64,000 nt of DNA from Tolypeutes matacus (GCA_026826555.1 JAKSZT010054335.1:5432815-5496814); one strand, 5' to 3'; counted from the stretch's first letter, positions 23,670 to 34,510 are shown. Notes: generated by a model not told the origin, from the sequence alone. Translations and numbers: made by a program.

Positions 23670-24250
23670 GTTACTGCAAAGTCAGACCCATCTTGTGCTG
23701 GCAGGAGTCCACCTCAGGGGCCTGCCGAATAGCTTTCCACTTTCTTCTGCCTCCTTCGATATCTGGAGGCCCACCTGGCCACAAAGCTTGTTAGTGAAGG
23801 GGAGCTAATGCCCGTGGAGACAACCCCCAACACAGTGTGCCAGGGGGACAGTTCTGGGACGTTCTGTTTCTCACAGGTGCCTGAAGACTTGAATCCCTAT
23901 TGCATACAACAGTGACCTCTAGAACACAGTCTTAGTGGCTTTTCCTCCTTCCATGCTTCACTCCCCCCCACTTTCTTATTCCTGCTTCCTGAGAATAAAC
24001 TACCCACACCCAAGGCCGTGTCTTAGGCTCTGCTTTTGAGGAGTCCCAAATTGAAGCATCTGCCCATGGTCACATTCTGCCCTGTTCCAACGTCTGTGGG
24101 TGCTAGGCCCTGTGTAAAGAAGCTGCCCAGGTAAAGGGGGAGGGGCAGCTGCCATCCCACTCCAGCTGATGCTTGTCATGTGGATCTGCAAGCTCAGCGT
24201 TGCAAGAAAGCCAGGCTACAATGAAAAGTCATTTTTAATCATAATCAACT
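23670..24250. other. unannotated intergenic sequence
   Basis: Between SS18L2 and NKTR. No exon recognised. Confidence 0.5.
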
Positions 24251-24254
24251 AATT

Positions 24255-24365
24255 CAAAACTTCAGGTGGCAGTTACTTTTTTCATTATTCCCCATTTTGG
24301 AGGTGAGGAAGGAGAGCTCTCAGAAATTGTGACAGAGCTGGGATTCCAACTGAGGGCTCTCTTCA
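24255..24365 (-). mobile_element. MIR fragment
   Basis: cccattttggaggtgaggaa then gtgacagagctgggattcca, the antisense MIR pattern. Confidence 0.65.
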
Positions 24366-24786
24366 CTGTTTAGATATGGCAGCCTCCCAGTGTTGCAACC
24401 CTTGACTAACAAAAGGAGCCAAGGACCTCAGGTTCTAATTTTCGGTTCACTTATAAGAATATCTTGGCCTCATTTTACAGATAACTCTCAAAGAGGGAAA
24501 GTTCTTTACAGAAGAAACACTGCTAATAAAGGCGGGAGGAATGACAGAATTAGAAAGTCACCATTATACAACTCCTAATAACATATTAAGGCTGACTAGA
24601 TCATAATTTAAGTGAAAGTTTGTTCAGGCCTTGATAACAAATCACATGAAACCACCTATCAGTCTTAACATCACTAAAAACCAGGTTACTTCCTGAGGTG
24701 ATGTAAATACCCAGCACCTTCTATGATGTATTTGTGCCAAAAATATTAGAACCTGCACCTGCATGAGCCACTACATCTACCAGTTT

Positions 24787-24907
24787 GGGGAGCCGATGTG
24801 GCTGAGTGGTTGAGCGCCAGCTTCCCACATACAAGGTCCAGAGAGCAGTGCCTGGTCCTGGTACCTCAAAAAAACAAAGCAAACAAACAAAACAAAACAA
24901 AAAAAAA
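24787..24907 (+). mobile_element. DAS-type SINE monomer
   Basis: Head ggggagccgatgtggctgag. The duplication atctaccagttt is at 24775-24786 and 24908-24919. The B box has been degraded by a small rearrangement (gtccagagagcagtgcctgg). Confidence 0.88.
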
Positions 24908-25084
24908 ATCTACCAGTTTACAGGAAAAGCAGGTAACAGTGGGGCTTGTATTAACACTAAAGGGATACAACCAGACTAATCCAGGATGTGAGATTCTAGG
25001 GCAACAACCTAGTTTCTTCAACAAATGGCATGGGAAAAAAACAAAACAGGGTTGGGGTGGGTACTGTTCAATATCCTTAAAGAA

Positions 25085-25170
25085 TTTTATTTTAAGGAGA
25101 TAACAGGGATTGAACCCACGACCTCATACAGGGAAGCAGGCACTCAACCACTGAGCTACACTTGCTCCCC
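25085..25170 (-). mobile_element. DAS-type SINE monomer
   Basis: Minus strand: gagcaagtgtagctcagtgg head, B box gggttcaatccc. Confidence 0.85.
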
Positions 25171-25461
25171 TTACAGAAATTTAAGAGCTATATCAAGTAA
25201 ATGTGTGAATCTTGTTTGGATCCTAATTCAGACAAATCAAGAAAAGGAAATTTTTTGAGACAAGTGAGAAAATTGAACATCATCTATTAGTACTAGATGG
25301 TATTAGATAATAATTAAGAATTATTAATTTCATTGGGTATGATAATGGTATTTTTGTTACATACATTCAAGGTCCTTGCAGTTTTTCTGGAAAACTGAAT
25401 GGAATGCTTGTTCCATGGAAAGTTCTATTCCTCTACATCAATCTTTTGTGGAAAGGCAAGC

Positions 25462-25467
25462 TTTATT
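25462..25467 (-). terminator. SS18L2: candidate SS18L2 polyadenylation signal
   Basis: A minus-strand AATAAA about 445 nt after the TAA at 25911. A nearer AT-rich AATAAA-like cluster around 25733-25740 exists, so the choice of site is uncertain. Confidence 0.35.
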
Positions 25468-25910
25468 TCAAAGCAGCCTGAAAAGGGCAGCCTGAAAAAA
25501 GCAGTGAGAAGTACCACAGCTACAAACTGGTAGGAGGGAGGCACACAGTTCCATGTCTAATTGCCAAGGTCTCAGTTGAAAATCTCACCCATTCCTACTG
25601 ATTGCTCACCACCCACTCAGTTGTCTTTTCAGGTGAAAACTAAGGTAGGCTTGAAGGGGACTGTGATGTCTTTGTTACAAACACAGTCCAATTTCAGGAA
25701 AGAGGACACTTGATAGATCCGCTAAATTATTAAAATAAATATTTGCATTGAGAATACAGTTAATTAAGTAGCTTTCCTCACATTTTCACATTTTAAAAAG
25801 TCACAGAGGTTTCATTCATGTTTGAGGCAGTTGAGTTGGTAAAGATCCTGTCTGCATTGCATAGGAGATGGATTACATTCAATTACACCTCAAAACAGCC
25901 AGCTGGAAGA

Positions 25911-25998
25911 TTATTCCATCGGTTTTGAAGTGCCCGTTGGGCTGGCATCTGCGATGGTAGCCAAAAAAATTAGATTTCTGTGTAACACATGCTGGTAC
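25911..25998 (-). CDS. SS18L2: SS18L2 coding exon 3 (terminal)
   Basis: It completes the split Gln codon, then encodes YQHVLHRNLIFLATIADASP and the C-terminal tail to TAA at 25911-25913. The acceptor AG is at 25999-26000. The intron before it is about 3.9 kb and holds an old L1 and an L2. Confidence 0.94.
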
Positions 25999-28900
25999 CT
26001 ATGGGTGAAAAACAGGCAAAACTTAGCAGTTTGTTTTTAACCAATTCCTACCATAAATTAAAAAAAAAAAAAAAAACAGAAAAGAACTTACTCTAGTGGA
26101 ATGGCTCATCTATGAGGTCAGTATTATCAACTTTCTTATTTAACACATTCAGGGAACAAATATCCAGAATCTCACCCATTCTTACTTATCATTGCTTCCA
26201 CAGCCCTCTCTAGTTCAATCTAGACTACTGGGACTACTGTAATAGACTCCTAACTGGTCTCCCTGCTCTCCCTTTGTGCCCCTAGTCTGTTCTACACACA
26301 GCAGCCTGAGTGATCATTACACACAATGGTTTCCTCTGCTGGAAACCATTGAAAGGCTCCGATCTCATTCAGACTAAGGCTGAGTCCTTCTTGTGGCCTA
26401 CAAGGCTCTGTGTGATTAGGGTCTCCAGTGACCTCTCTGTTCTCATCTGCCACTTCCCCTTTGCTCACTGAGTTCTGGCTTCAGTGGCCTCCTTCCTGTG
26501 GCCTGAAGATAGCCAGCACACTTCTGGCTCAGGGCCTTTCTGCCTAATGCTCTTTCCCATGTCTGGATTGTTAGCTGTCTCACTTCAAATCTCTGGCCAA
26601 ATGCCACCTTATCAAAGATATCCTTTATAAAATAGCACCCCTCCCCAACCCTGCTTTATCTTATTCCTGGCATGTATTATATGCTTAGTTATATGCTCTC
26701 CTCCCTCTAGATTCTAGAGTCAAGAATGTAAGCTCCATGAGAGCAGAGCTGGTATCTGTTTTGCTAATGACTCCCCAATACCTGAAGCAATGCCTGGTAC
26801 TCGGTAGTACTTATAAAATATCTGTTGAAAAAACTTAAAACAAGGGACAAGATACTTCCATGATCAATGTGAGCTTACTACAGCAGTGATTCTCAACCAG
26901 GAGGTAGAACTCCCATCCAGGAAGAAAAATCAGATTAGGGCTCAGGGAGCATGGCCTCTGTAATATGAAAAAGCTCACTAGAAGAAAAAAAAATGTATTT
27001 TGGAATAAATAAGGCAGTTGCAAAAATAATACAAACCCTACACAGAGAACTCCAACATACCTTCATCCCCCTCCCAGATACCCAGATTCACCAATGTCAA
27101 CATTTGCCACCTTTACTGTATCATCCTATCAATCAACCATTATCTATCTATTTTCTGAACATTTGAAGGCAAGTTGTGCACATCATACTGCTTGAACACC
27201 TAATACTTCCATGTACATTTCCTACAATCAAGGATATTCACTTACATAATCACCTTAAGTGCAGTTATCAAATTCAAGAAATTTAACATTGATACAAGGC
27301 CTACATTCTATATTGCAACTTTTTCTTATGTCCCAATGTCCTTTTGAACTTTTTCTCCTTCATTCTTATATACCACCCAATATCACATATTGCACTTAAT
27401 TGTCATTCTCTCTTTAGTTTCTCCATCTTTCTTTTTTTTTTTTTTTAATTGTGGAAGCATATATACAATATAAATCTTCCCATCCCAACTCCTCCGAAGC
27501 ATTCCATTCAGTGGGATTAATCACATTCACAATGTTGCAGTATCCTCAGCAACATCCATTACTAGAACTTTCCCTTCATCCCAAACAGAAGCCCTCACTC
27601 ATTTTGCATTAACTCCCCATTACCCCTGCCCCCCACCCCAGGTAGCCTGTTATTATACTTTCTGTCTCTATGAGTTTGCATAGTCTCTGATATTTTCTTT
27701 GTGGTTACCATGAGGCTTAAATTCAACATCCTAGATCTATAACAATCTTGTTTGCTTTGACACTAACTTTTAACTTCAACAGCACACATAAACTATGCTC
27801 CTAGAGCCCTCTGTGCCCCCACCTTTATGTAGTTCTCATCACAACTTACATATTTATATATAATTGAGTCTAAAACCATTGATTTATCATTACATTTTAT
27901 GCATTTGCCTTTTAGGTCCTGGAGGAAATAAAAAGTAGAGCTAAAAATAAAAAATACAATAGTACTGGTGTTTATATTTACCCATGTCATTATCTTTACT
28001 GGAGATCTTTATTTCTTCACGTGGCTTCAGACAACTGTGTAGTGTCCTTTCCTTTCAACCTTTACCATTTCTTGTAGGGCCAGTCTAGGGGTGATGAACT
28101 CCCTCAGCTTTTGTTTATCTAGGAATGTCAATCTCTCCCTCATTTTTGAAAGATAGTTTTCACAGATATAGAATTCTTAGTTGGCAAATTTTGCTCTGGG
28201 CACTTTAAATGTCTTCCCACTGCCTTCTTGCCTCCATGCTTTCCAATTAGAAATCTACACTTACTCTTACTGAGGCTCCCTTATATGTGACACATTGCTT
28301 CTCTCTCTCTTTCTTAAACAAAAGTAATTTATTGGCTCACAGTTTGGACGCTAGAAAGCCAAAATCAAGGTATCAGCAGGCCATGCCTTCTCCGAAGTCT
28401 ATAGCATACGCCGGTGGCTGGCTTTCAAGCTCTGCCTCCATTACATGGTGATCTGTCTTTCTGTCTCCTCCTGTGGCTTGTACTCCCATTGCTTCTCTCT
28501 TACGGCTTTCAGAATTTTCTGTCTTTGGCATTTGACAGTTTGAGTAAAACAATGCATGGTATGAGTTTAGAGAATCGTTCCAAGCCAACACATCAAGGAT
28601 CCTATCCGCCCTCCCTAGGAATTCCTTCGTTTACATGGTTACAAAGTTCCCCTCTCTTCCCTAGAAAACAGTTTCCTCAAGGTCCTGTGCACTGCAATGT
28701 ATGTCCTACAGCCAACAACCCTTTTATCCAGGAAGCACGACTTGACTGCTCCCAACAGCGTTCTGTTAGAACTCTCCGAGGTGCATTTCACATGCGGGGT
28801 GAGTCCCTTAGGTCACCACCAGACAGACTGGGCCAGACACTCATGCTCCCAGTATGTGCTCCTTCAAGAACCAAGACCAGCACTCTTCCTGGAGCACGGA

Positions 28901-30231
28901 CTGGCTCCACGCTGAAGAGATAAGGGGATGCGGGAGGGGCCAGCCAGAGCACCATGAGACCCTATAGCTTTCATGTTGCCTTTTTCTTGATTCAGCGCTC
29001 ACCCTATTACTGCACTCCTTTAAAACTCTTTTCTGGAGCTTTGAAAAAGATGTTTCTGCTGGTTCTTACTGATTGTCCAAAGCTTCTGTGGGGGGATGGA
29101 GCCCTGAAGCTTCTCATTCCACCGTCTTGAACACCAGAAATGTTTGATAATGTTCTTACCCCTGGATTGACAATCACTCCATCGAATGGAATGCTTTGCA
29201 ACTACTTTCTTTATAGAAGAATGAGAAAGTGTTTACAATAAACTCTAAATGTAGAAAAGCAAAATACCCGAAGATGGATATCTCTACTGTATTCCAGTAA
29301 GGGATTTTCTTTTAGGGGGTGGGGGAAGCATGACTTTCTTAAACATTTCTTCAATAATAATGAAATAATACATTTTTCTATTAAAAATTTCAGCATAATT
29401 CCTGGTGTATTTTTGGAAAAGAAACCCAATCTCTATTTTCTATAATTTTGGTATCTGGGTTTGAGGGCACATTAAATAACTGTACATAATTTGCCTTTGG
29501 CTTAATCAGAAATCCTTTTTGGATATCTGCATGTGCCACTCACAGAATGACTCCAAGTTAGAAATGAGAAGAGCTTAGCAGTCACATGGTCTGACTTCCT
29601 CACTTAACAGATGAGAAAGGGCCACGGCTCACATCTCCTAATGTCCAGTTTCCAGTGTGTAGTCCCAGCTCCCTTTCCTGTTAAGTCATCAGCTGCAAGG
29701 CTTCAAGTGAGAACAATGCAAGTTTTTAAAGAGGGTGCCAGGTCTGACTCCAAGCTTCTACTGGTTGTGTTAGGCAGGTAAGAAAACCTCTCTAAGCCTC
29801 CCTTGCTCGTCTGTAGAATGAGGCTCAACTGCGACCAAGCTGCTGCAACATCACCCAGCCTTCCCCGCCACCCAAGGGCAGGAGCGGGAGAGGGGACACT
29901 TACTGGACACACTCGTTCGCCCGGCCCTTGTTCTGATACTCCACAATACAGCGGATCAGCTGGTCATTCTCCTCCAGGAGCTGGAAGAGAGCAGACAGGG
30001 GGCTGAAGGCCCACGCCGTCCGTCCTGGCCCGTCCCCGCCTCCACCCGCCCGCCTACAGAGACAAGCCTCAGCCCGCAGGCCACTCGCTCCGCGCTTCCG
30101 GCACTCCGCAGCCCCTCGGCCGCTCGACTAAGGAAGCCCTCTCGGCCCGCGTCGACGCTCACCCGCTGGATCGTCTCTTGGTTGACCTTCGCCTTGCCCC
30201 GCAGCCAGTCTGGTACAAAGGCCAGCGACAT
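25911..30231 (-). CDS. SS18L2: SS18-like protein 2 (three coding exons)
   Basis: Exons 30231-30163 (69 nt), 29980-29904 (77 nt) and 25998-25911 (88 nt) join to 78 codons including TAA, giving 77 residues, the usual length of SS18L2. It starts MSLAFVPDWLRGKAKVNQET and ends ASPTGTSKPME. Essentially the whole protein is an SSXT domain (SS18 N-terminal homology). In SS18 this domain binds BRG1/BRM-type chromatin remodellers; the role of the small L2 paralog is less settled. Junctions are gtgagc/ag and gtaagt/ag, in frame. Residue 15 is Lys here, where I recall Glu in human; this should be checked. It is intact with no stops or frameshifts. Confidence 0.96.
26170..26832 (+). mobile_element. ancient LINE-2 3' end
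   Basis: Extended L2 text through tgcctggtactcggtagtac and aaatatctgttgaa, the standard L2 terminus. It lies in SS18L2 intron 2. Confidence 0.8.
26990..28560 (-). mobile_element. old LINE-1 5' portion, antisense
   Basis: Antisense L1 5' UTR/ORF1-type text (for example ggttaccatgaggcttaaat, gatatagaattcttagttgg, gcttctctcttacggctttc). It is interrupted by a 180-bp insert at 28307-28486. Confidence 0.65.
28307..28486 (-). mobile_element. 180-bp insert with LTR-like 3' end and 14-bp duplication
   Basis: The duplication cattgcttctctct is at 28293-28306 and 28487-28500. On the minus strand it ends aaactgtgagccaataaatt...gtttaagaaag, like the poly(A)-signal end of a MaLR-type LTR. The long duplication suggests L1-mediated retroposition of an LTR-derived RNA rather than LTR integration. 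Confidence 0.5.
28570..29895. other. SS18L2 intron 2, remainder
   Basis: No exon recognised. A short MIR-like motif (cttaacagatgagaaagggc) is near 29604. Confidence 0.5.
29904..29980 (-). CDS. SS18L2: SS18L2 coding exon 2
   Basis: It begins after ctcttccag with LLEENDQLIRCIVEYQNKGR and ends two bases into a Gln codon (CA|G) before gtaagt. Confidence 0.95.
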
Positions 30232-30580
30232 CCGGGGAGCCTGGGGGGAACGCGGCCTCCGGCACGTCGACGAGCGCGTCCCCGCAGGCGCCCACCAGCG
30301 GCCGCTCCCGCGACGCCGCCGCCGCAGGGGCCCACGGTGGGTGCGGCCCACGCACTCGGTGTTGATTGGGCGCTGCTGCTTAGAGGGCGGGGAACGGGAG
30401 GGGCGTCCTTCGTGATTGGTGCACAGGAGCGATTCGCGGTGCCCCGCCCTGACGGCTCCGGAGGGGAGCAGGGATCCTTTGCGCTTGCGCAGTCTGAGAA
30501 GCTAGGTCCTGGCGGGTCCCGGCAGGGTCCCGGGTACAGCGTCCTGGGCTGGGGTTCGGGCCCAGGGATCAGCTCCTCGT
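29985..30580 (-). promoter_or_regulatory. SS18L2: CpG island and promoter of SS18L2
   Basis: GC- and CpG-rich. Two inverted CCAAT boxes (attgg at 30365-30369 and 30415-30419) lie 50 bp apart, about 134 and 184 bp upstream of the ATG, typical NF-Y spacing. GC boxes (gggcgggg near 30386, ggaggggcg near 30396) lie between and beside them, and an NRF1-like tgcgcttgcgca is near 30480. There is no TATA box. Confidence 0.85.
30163..30231 (-). CDS. SS18L2: SS18L2 coding exon 1
   Basis: Codons 1-23, phase 0. The donor gtgagc immediately follows the CGG of Arg23. It sits inside a CpG island, with the ATG about 130 bp downstream of the nearer CCAAT box. Confidence 0.95.
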
Positions 30581-30769
30581 GCTTTAGACGCTCCGTAGTC
30601 CATCTGCAGGAGCAGCTTGCCCAGGGTCACGCAGGAATCGTGGCTGGAGCGGCGGCAGTCTACTGCTCTTGCGCCATCACTCTGGCCAGGAAAACACTGG
30701 TTTTAGCTTTTATTCCTGGCTGGAAAGACATTTGCATATGTGTCCAGATTTCCTCTGGACAAGAATAAT

Positions 30770-30925
30770 GCTTACTACATTTACAACCCTAAAAAATTAT
30801 TTTCCTCATTTTACAGATGAAGAAACAGGGAGGTTAAGTAACCTGCCCAAAGTCCCATCGCTATTAAGGCCAAGCCAGTGTCTGAACACAGCCAGTCTGG
30901 CTCTAGAACACTCACTTAACTACTA
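30770..30925 (-). mobile_element. MIR
   Basis: cattttacagatgaagaaac, aggttaagtaacctgcccaa: antisense MIR core. It lies upstream of SS18L2 in the intergenic spacer. Confidence 0.85.
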
Positions 30926-30969
30926 CCATGTACTGTCTATGTGCCATACTACATATGATGGCTGCTAAG

Positions 30970-31795
30970 ATGCAGACCTGGAGGAGCAGGCCTGGCTTTT
31001 CTGGGTGTAGCCTGGTGGCCCTGTTCTGTGGGCACCTGGTGTCGGCTGTATCTCCCTAGGAGTGAGACTTACTGGGTCTGCTGGCCATGGTCCTTCGAGT
31101 GGCCCATGGGCCACCTCTTAAGTCATTGTCGTCTTTCATGTCCAGCCCATCTGTGATGGATGTGGGAGGAGGGTCAGTTTTCCCTGCAGCAGAGTGAGCA
31201 GCAGCCTCTTCATGTAGGAGGGAGATCTTGGGAACCTGCCCTCCGCAGAAGGCACCTGGGGGCACTTCTGCCTTCCTGCGTGGTGGTGGCCTTGATCCAG
31301 AGCAGGCTCATCCACTTTCCTGGGCTCTCCCAACACCATCCTTAACTCTGTGAGAAGGCAGCTTCTGTCCCATTTCACAGAGGGGTAAACCTGGTGAGTG
31401 AAATGGGCCAACACACCTGAGCTGGGGCAGGACTCAGGGCTTCCTGGCACCCAAGCATGTGTTGTTAACCCCACATCAGGCTGCCTGCCCAGGAAGAATC
31501 CCCAAGGGTTCCCAGAAAGCAGAGTGGGCAGAGGAGGAAGCATCAGAAGCAGGATACAGGCCTTGCTCAGTGCTACCCAGCTCCATCTCAGGCCTCTTCC
31601 TGTTCAGACAAACGGAATGACAATAATGTGAAATGGTGTTCCTAAGGGACAGGTGCAGGGGCATGGTCCAACCTGGTCCAGCATATAGGGAAAGCCCTCT
31701 AGGAGAAGCGATCTCACAGTGTGGAAAGTGGTCTACATTTGAGAAATCCATGGTTTTACCTTTCCCACCATTTCTCAATCACCTGGGTGACTTCA
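30970..31795. other. unannotated spacer between SS18L2 and SEC22C
   Basis: Moderate GC, no exon recognised. Open frames at 31136-31543 and 31476-31778 overlap on the minus strand without known domains. Confidence 0.5.
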
Positions 31796-32394
31796 GTCTC
31801 ACCACACCATTAAAACTGCTTGACCTTTCAATAGCATCTGTCATTGTTGTTCCATCTCTACTCTCAGTCACAGTTTTTTGTTTGTTTGTTTTTAATTCTG
31901 ACTTCACACTCTCCTGGTTTTCCTCCTATATCTCTAGTCTCTTCCTGCCCCCACTTGCTCCCCAGTTTCCTTTGCATCCTCTTTTTTCCCTGCCACCACA
32001 CTTTCCTTGGGCGATCTTACCCCTGCATGGTTCCAATCCTCTTCCACAAGTTATATCTCCAGCCCTGCCCTTGGCCCCGAGGTCCAGGCCCAAACGTTTA
32101 GCCACCAACTTCAACATCTCTGTATGATGTCACCTTAAACTATATATGTTCACAAGTGAATTTCTTCTCTGTGAAATCTTGTGATCCATAAGGTTCACAA
32201 GGAACCTTGATAGCTCCCTTCCTTACCCCTTCACATTCATCACCAAGTGCTGCTGATTTTGCTCCTACATCTCTCTCCAGCCTGTCCAGTTCTCTTCCTC
32301 TTCACTGTCATCCCAGTCTATGCTCTGTTCTCTTTTGCCCAGATGACTACATTGGCTTCTAGGCTGGTCCCACCACATCTACTCTGAGACTTCT

Positions 32395-32548
32395 TTTTTT
32401 TTTTTTTTTAAAGATTTTATTTATTTATTCATTCATCCCCCCCTTGCTGCTTGTGCTCGCTGGGTCAGCTAACCACGCCGTGCGGGCGGGCTTGCCTTCA
32501 CCATATGGTAAACGGGAGCCCTACTGATTGAGCCACAGCCGCTTCCCA
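32395..32548 (-). mobile_element. young DAS-type SINE, subfamily A, lacking the B-box hairpin
   Basis: The duplication tactctgagacttct is at 32380-32394 and 32549-32563. Compared with the copies at 21.2, 39.0 and 41.2 kb it lacks 33 bp: the perfect 12-bp inverted repeat and 7-base loop of the T-arm, plus two bases, between CCA microhomologies. Confidence 0.92.
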
Positions 32549-32734
32549 TACTCTGAGACTTCTCTAATTTGACACTGATGTCAGCGGCCAAAGTGATTTT
32601 TACAAAAGGGAAAATCCGATGAGTTTTCCATTGTCCTAAACTTCTCACTGTGGCCTACAAGATCCTACATGGCCTGGCTGCTGCTATTCTCTCCAGTAGC
32701 TCTCACCGTACTCTTTTGCTCTGTAAACTGGCTT

Positions 32735-32815
32735 TCAGGGCAGGGGATTGAACCCAGGGCCTCATACGTGGGAAGCCCATGCTCAACCACTGCGCCACAT
32801 GGGCACCTCTGAGTT
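32735..32815 (-). mobile_element. DAS-type SINE monomer
   Basis: ggggattgaacccagggcct (B box complement) and caaccactgcgccacatggg (head complement). Confidence 0.75.
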
Positions 32816-32849
32816 GTTTTTTTTTCGTTTGTTTTGCTTGTGGTTTGCT

Positions 32850-32945
32850 TTTTTGTTTTTAGGAGACACGGGGACCAAACCGAGACCAAACCGAGACCCT
32901 CCGTGTGGGAAGCAGGTGCTCAACTGCTCCCCCACATGGGGCGTT
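32850..32945 (-). mobile_element. DAS-type SINE monomer with internal duplication
   Basis: ggagacacgg, then aaaccgagacc repeated twice where the B box complement should be, then gaagcaggtgctcaactgct. Confidence 0.65.
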
Positions 32946-33214
32946 ATACATGCTGCTCCCTCTGTCTGCAACATTCTTCCTCTCCGCCTTGCCTAGTTAG
33001 TAATGCTTCTCAGCCAGTGTCACCAGCTCAGGGAAGCTCCTGCAAATGCCCTCAAAAATCCTCTTCTTCTGAAAAGCGCAAATCTGTATTTACACACGTA
33101 TCTGTGTAACTGCTTGATGGGCCCTGTCTTAACGTAGCGTTGTGTCAGGAGTTCCCTGCTGTGTCCTCAGTGACTGGCACCGTGCCACGCACACAGCAGG
33201 CGCTCTAAGAATCT

Positions 33215-34225
33215 GTTGAATGACTAAACCCCTCCGGGGTGGGACTTGGGCTCCCCGTCCATGACGGCAGAAGGCCGCGCTCTTTGGTGTCCCTATCGAG
33301 CCTCCCGCCCAGCCTCGCGGACTGCGGACCCACGCTCGGGGCGTGTCGCGCGTCACGCGGAACTCCCCAGCCCCGGACGTCAGGCCCGTCCGGCCCTCAG
33401 CACCCGCAGGAGTCCGGCTCAGGCCGCGCGGCCTCCCGGCGCCTCGGGGCGGGGAACGTGGGACGCGCCCGCCTGCGTCTCAACCCTGCGCGGTGAGGCC
33501 CGACGCGGCGGAGAGCTGGGGGCGCGCCCGGCCCGCAGCCCTTCGGGAACCGCGCTCCTCGCGTCCCCGCCGGAACCCGCTGCCCCGGGCGCGCCGAGAC
33601 CGGTCGGTTCGGGGTGCGGGTGTCGCCCAGCAGCGGCGTCTGCGGGCGCAAGGCTCGCGCATGCGCACCGCCTCCCACCTGCGCCCGGGCCGCCGGGGAC
33701 CGGGCCGGGGCGGCCCGGCGGGCTGAGGCGGCCGAGGCGGCGGCTGAGGAGGCGGCCGGGGAGGCCGAGGCGGCGGGCTGCGCGGGGGCGCGGACTCCCG
33801 GAGGCCGCGGTGCGGGTGAGGTGAGGGCCGGCGCGTGGAGGCGGGCGCCGTGCCCCGTTAGCCAGGAGCGGCGGGGCGGGCCTGGAGGTGGCGGTGGCCC
33901 CGGGCCCGGCCTAGCCCCGCGCGGGGACTCGGGACGCCCCGGCGAGCGCCTGCGGGGACCCTCGTGGACAGGTGCGCGCCGAGCCCTTCCCCAGAGGGAG
34001 GGGACGGGGTGTGTCCACGGAGAGCGGGGCGCGTGGTGCCCCCGGCCTCGGCGGAGCTCGCTCAGGGAACCGTGTGGTGCCGAGAGAAAGCTTGCGTTCC
34101 CCGCGGGGCTCGCACGTGCTGGGTGCGCAGGGCCGCCCCGGGACCCCGAGCCGTGAGGAGGTGACGGCGTTTGCGTCCCGTGTGGGCTTACACGCACACC
34201 CCGAGACCCGAGGAGAGAGCGCCCC
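33215..34225 (+). promoter_or_regulatory. SEC22C: CpG island, promoter and probable non-coding exon 1 of SEC22C
   Basis: One kilobase of dense CpG. It contains a perfect palindromic NRF1 site GCGCATGCGC at 33657-33666 and a GGACGTCAGG half-CRE-like site near 33375. A purine-rich stretch of gaggcggc-type units runs from about 33723 to 33790. Good donors follow at 33815 and 33821 (gtgagg). Because the first coding exon starts with an acceptor at 46851, a non-coding exon here is inferred; its exact ends cannot be fixed from sequence alone. Confidence 0.8.
33723..33790 (+). repeat. GGC-rich imperfect tandem repeat
   Basis: Repeats of gaggcggc/gaggccg units in the SEC22C promoter island, just downstream of the NRF1 site; possibly within the 5' UTR. 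Confidence 0.6.
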
Positions 34226-34510
34226 AGGAACAACTGGGGCTGTAGGAATCAAACCACAAGGAATGGTCCTCTTGGCGCAAAGCCATTGGTGAAATTTGTG
34301 ACATGGTCAGGGGGAAAAAATGCCCAAATAACAATGGACAGGGGAAATCCTCATTAAATTTTACACGGAAAGGAATTGATCCCAATGAAGATAATTTTAG
34401 AAAGATGAAAATAGAAACGGTTGGAAATGATTTAACATTGCTATGTAGAATTAAATTGGCTTGATAGGATTTTCCGAAAAATACATTTTAGACAGTGTTG
34501 GTATAGTTCT

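Larger units (their letters stand above)
31800..33228 (+). mobile_element. ancient LINE-2, long fragment with SINE insertions
   Basis: L2 phrases (cttcacactctcctggtttt, ctgtggcctacaagatccta, ctgctccctctgtctgcaac) run to the terminus ggcgctctaagaatctgttgaatgacta. The SINEs at 32395-32548 and about 32735-32945 are inserted in it. Its end abuts the SEC22C CpG island. Confidence 0.75.

Noticed and set aside
33397..34233. 278-codon minus-strand open frame and overlapping plus frames at 33246-33824 and 33614-34156
   Set aside because: Same explanation: long frames on both strands in the SEC22C CpG island with biased composition and no domain.
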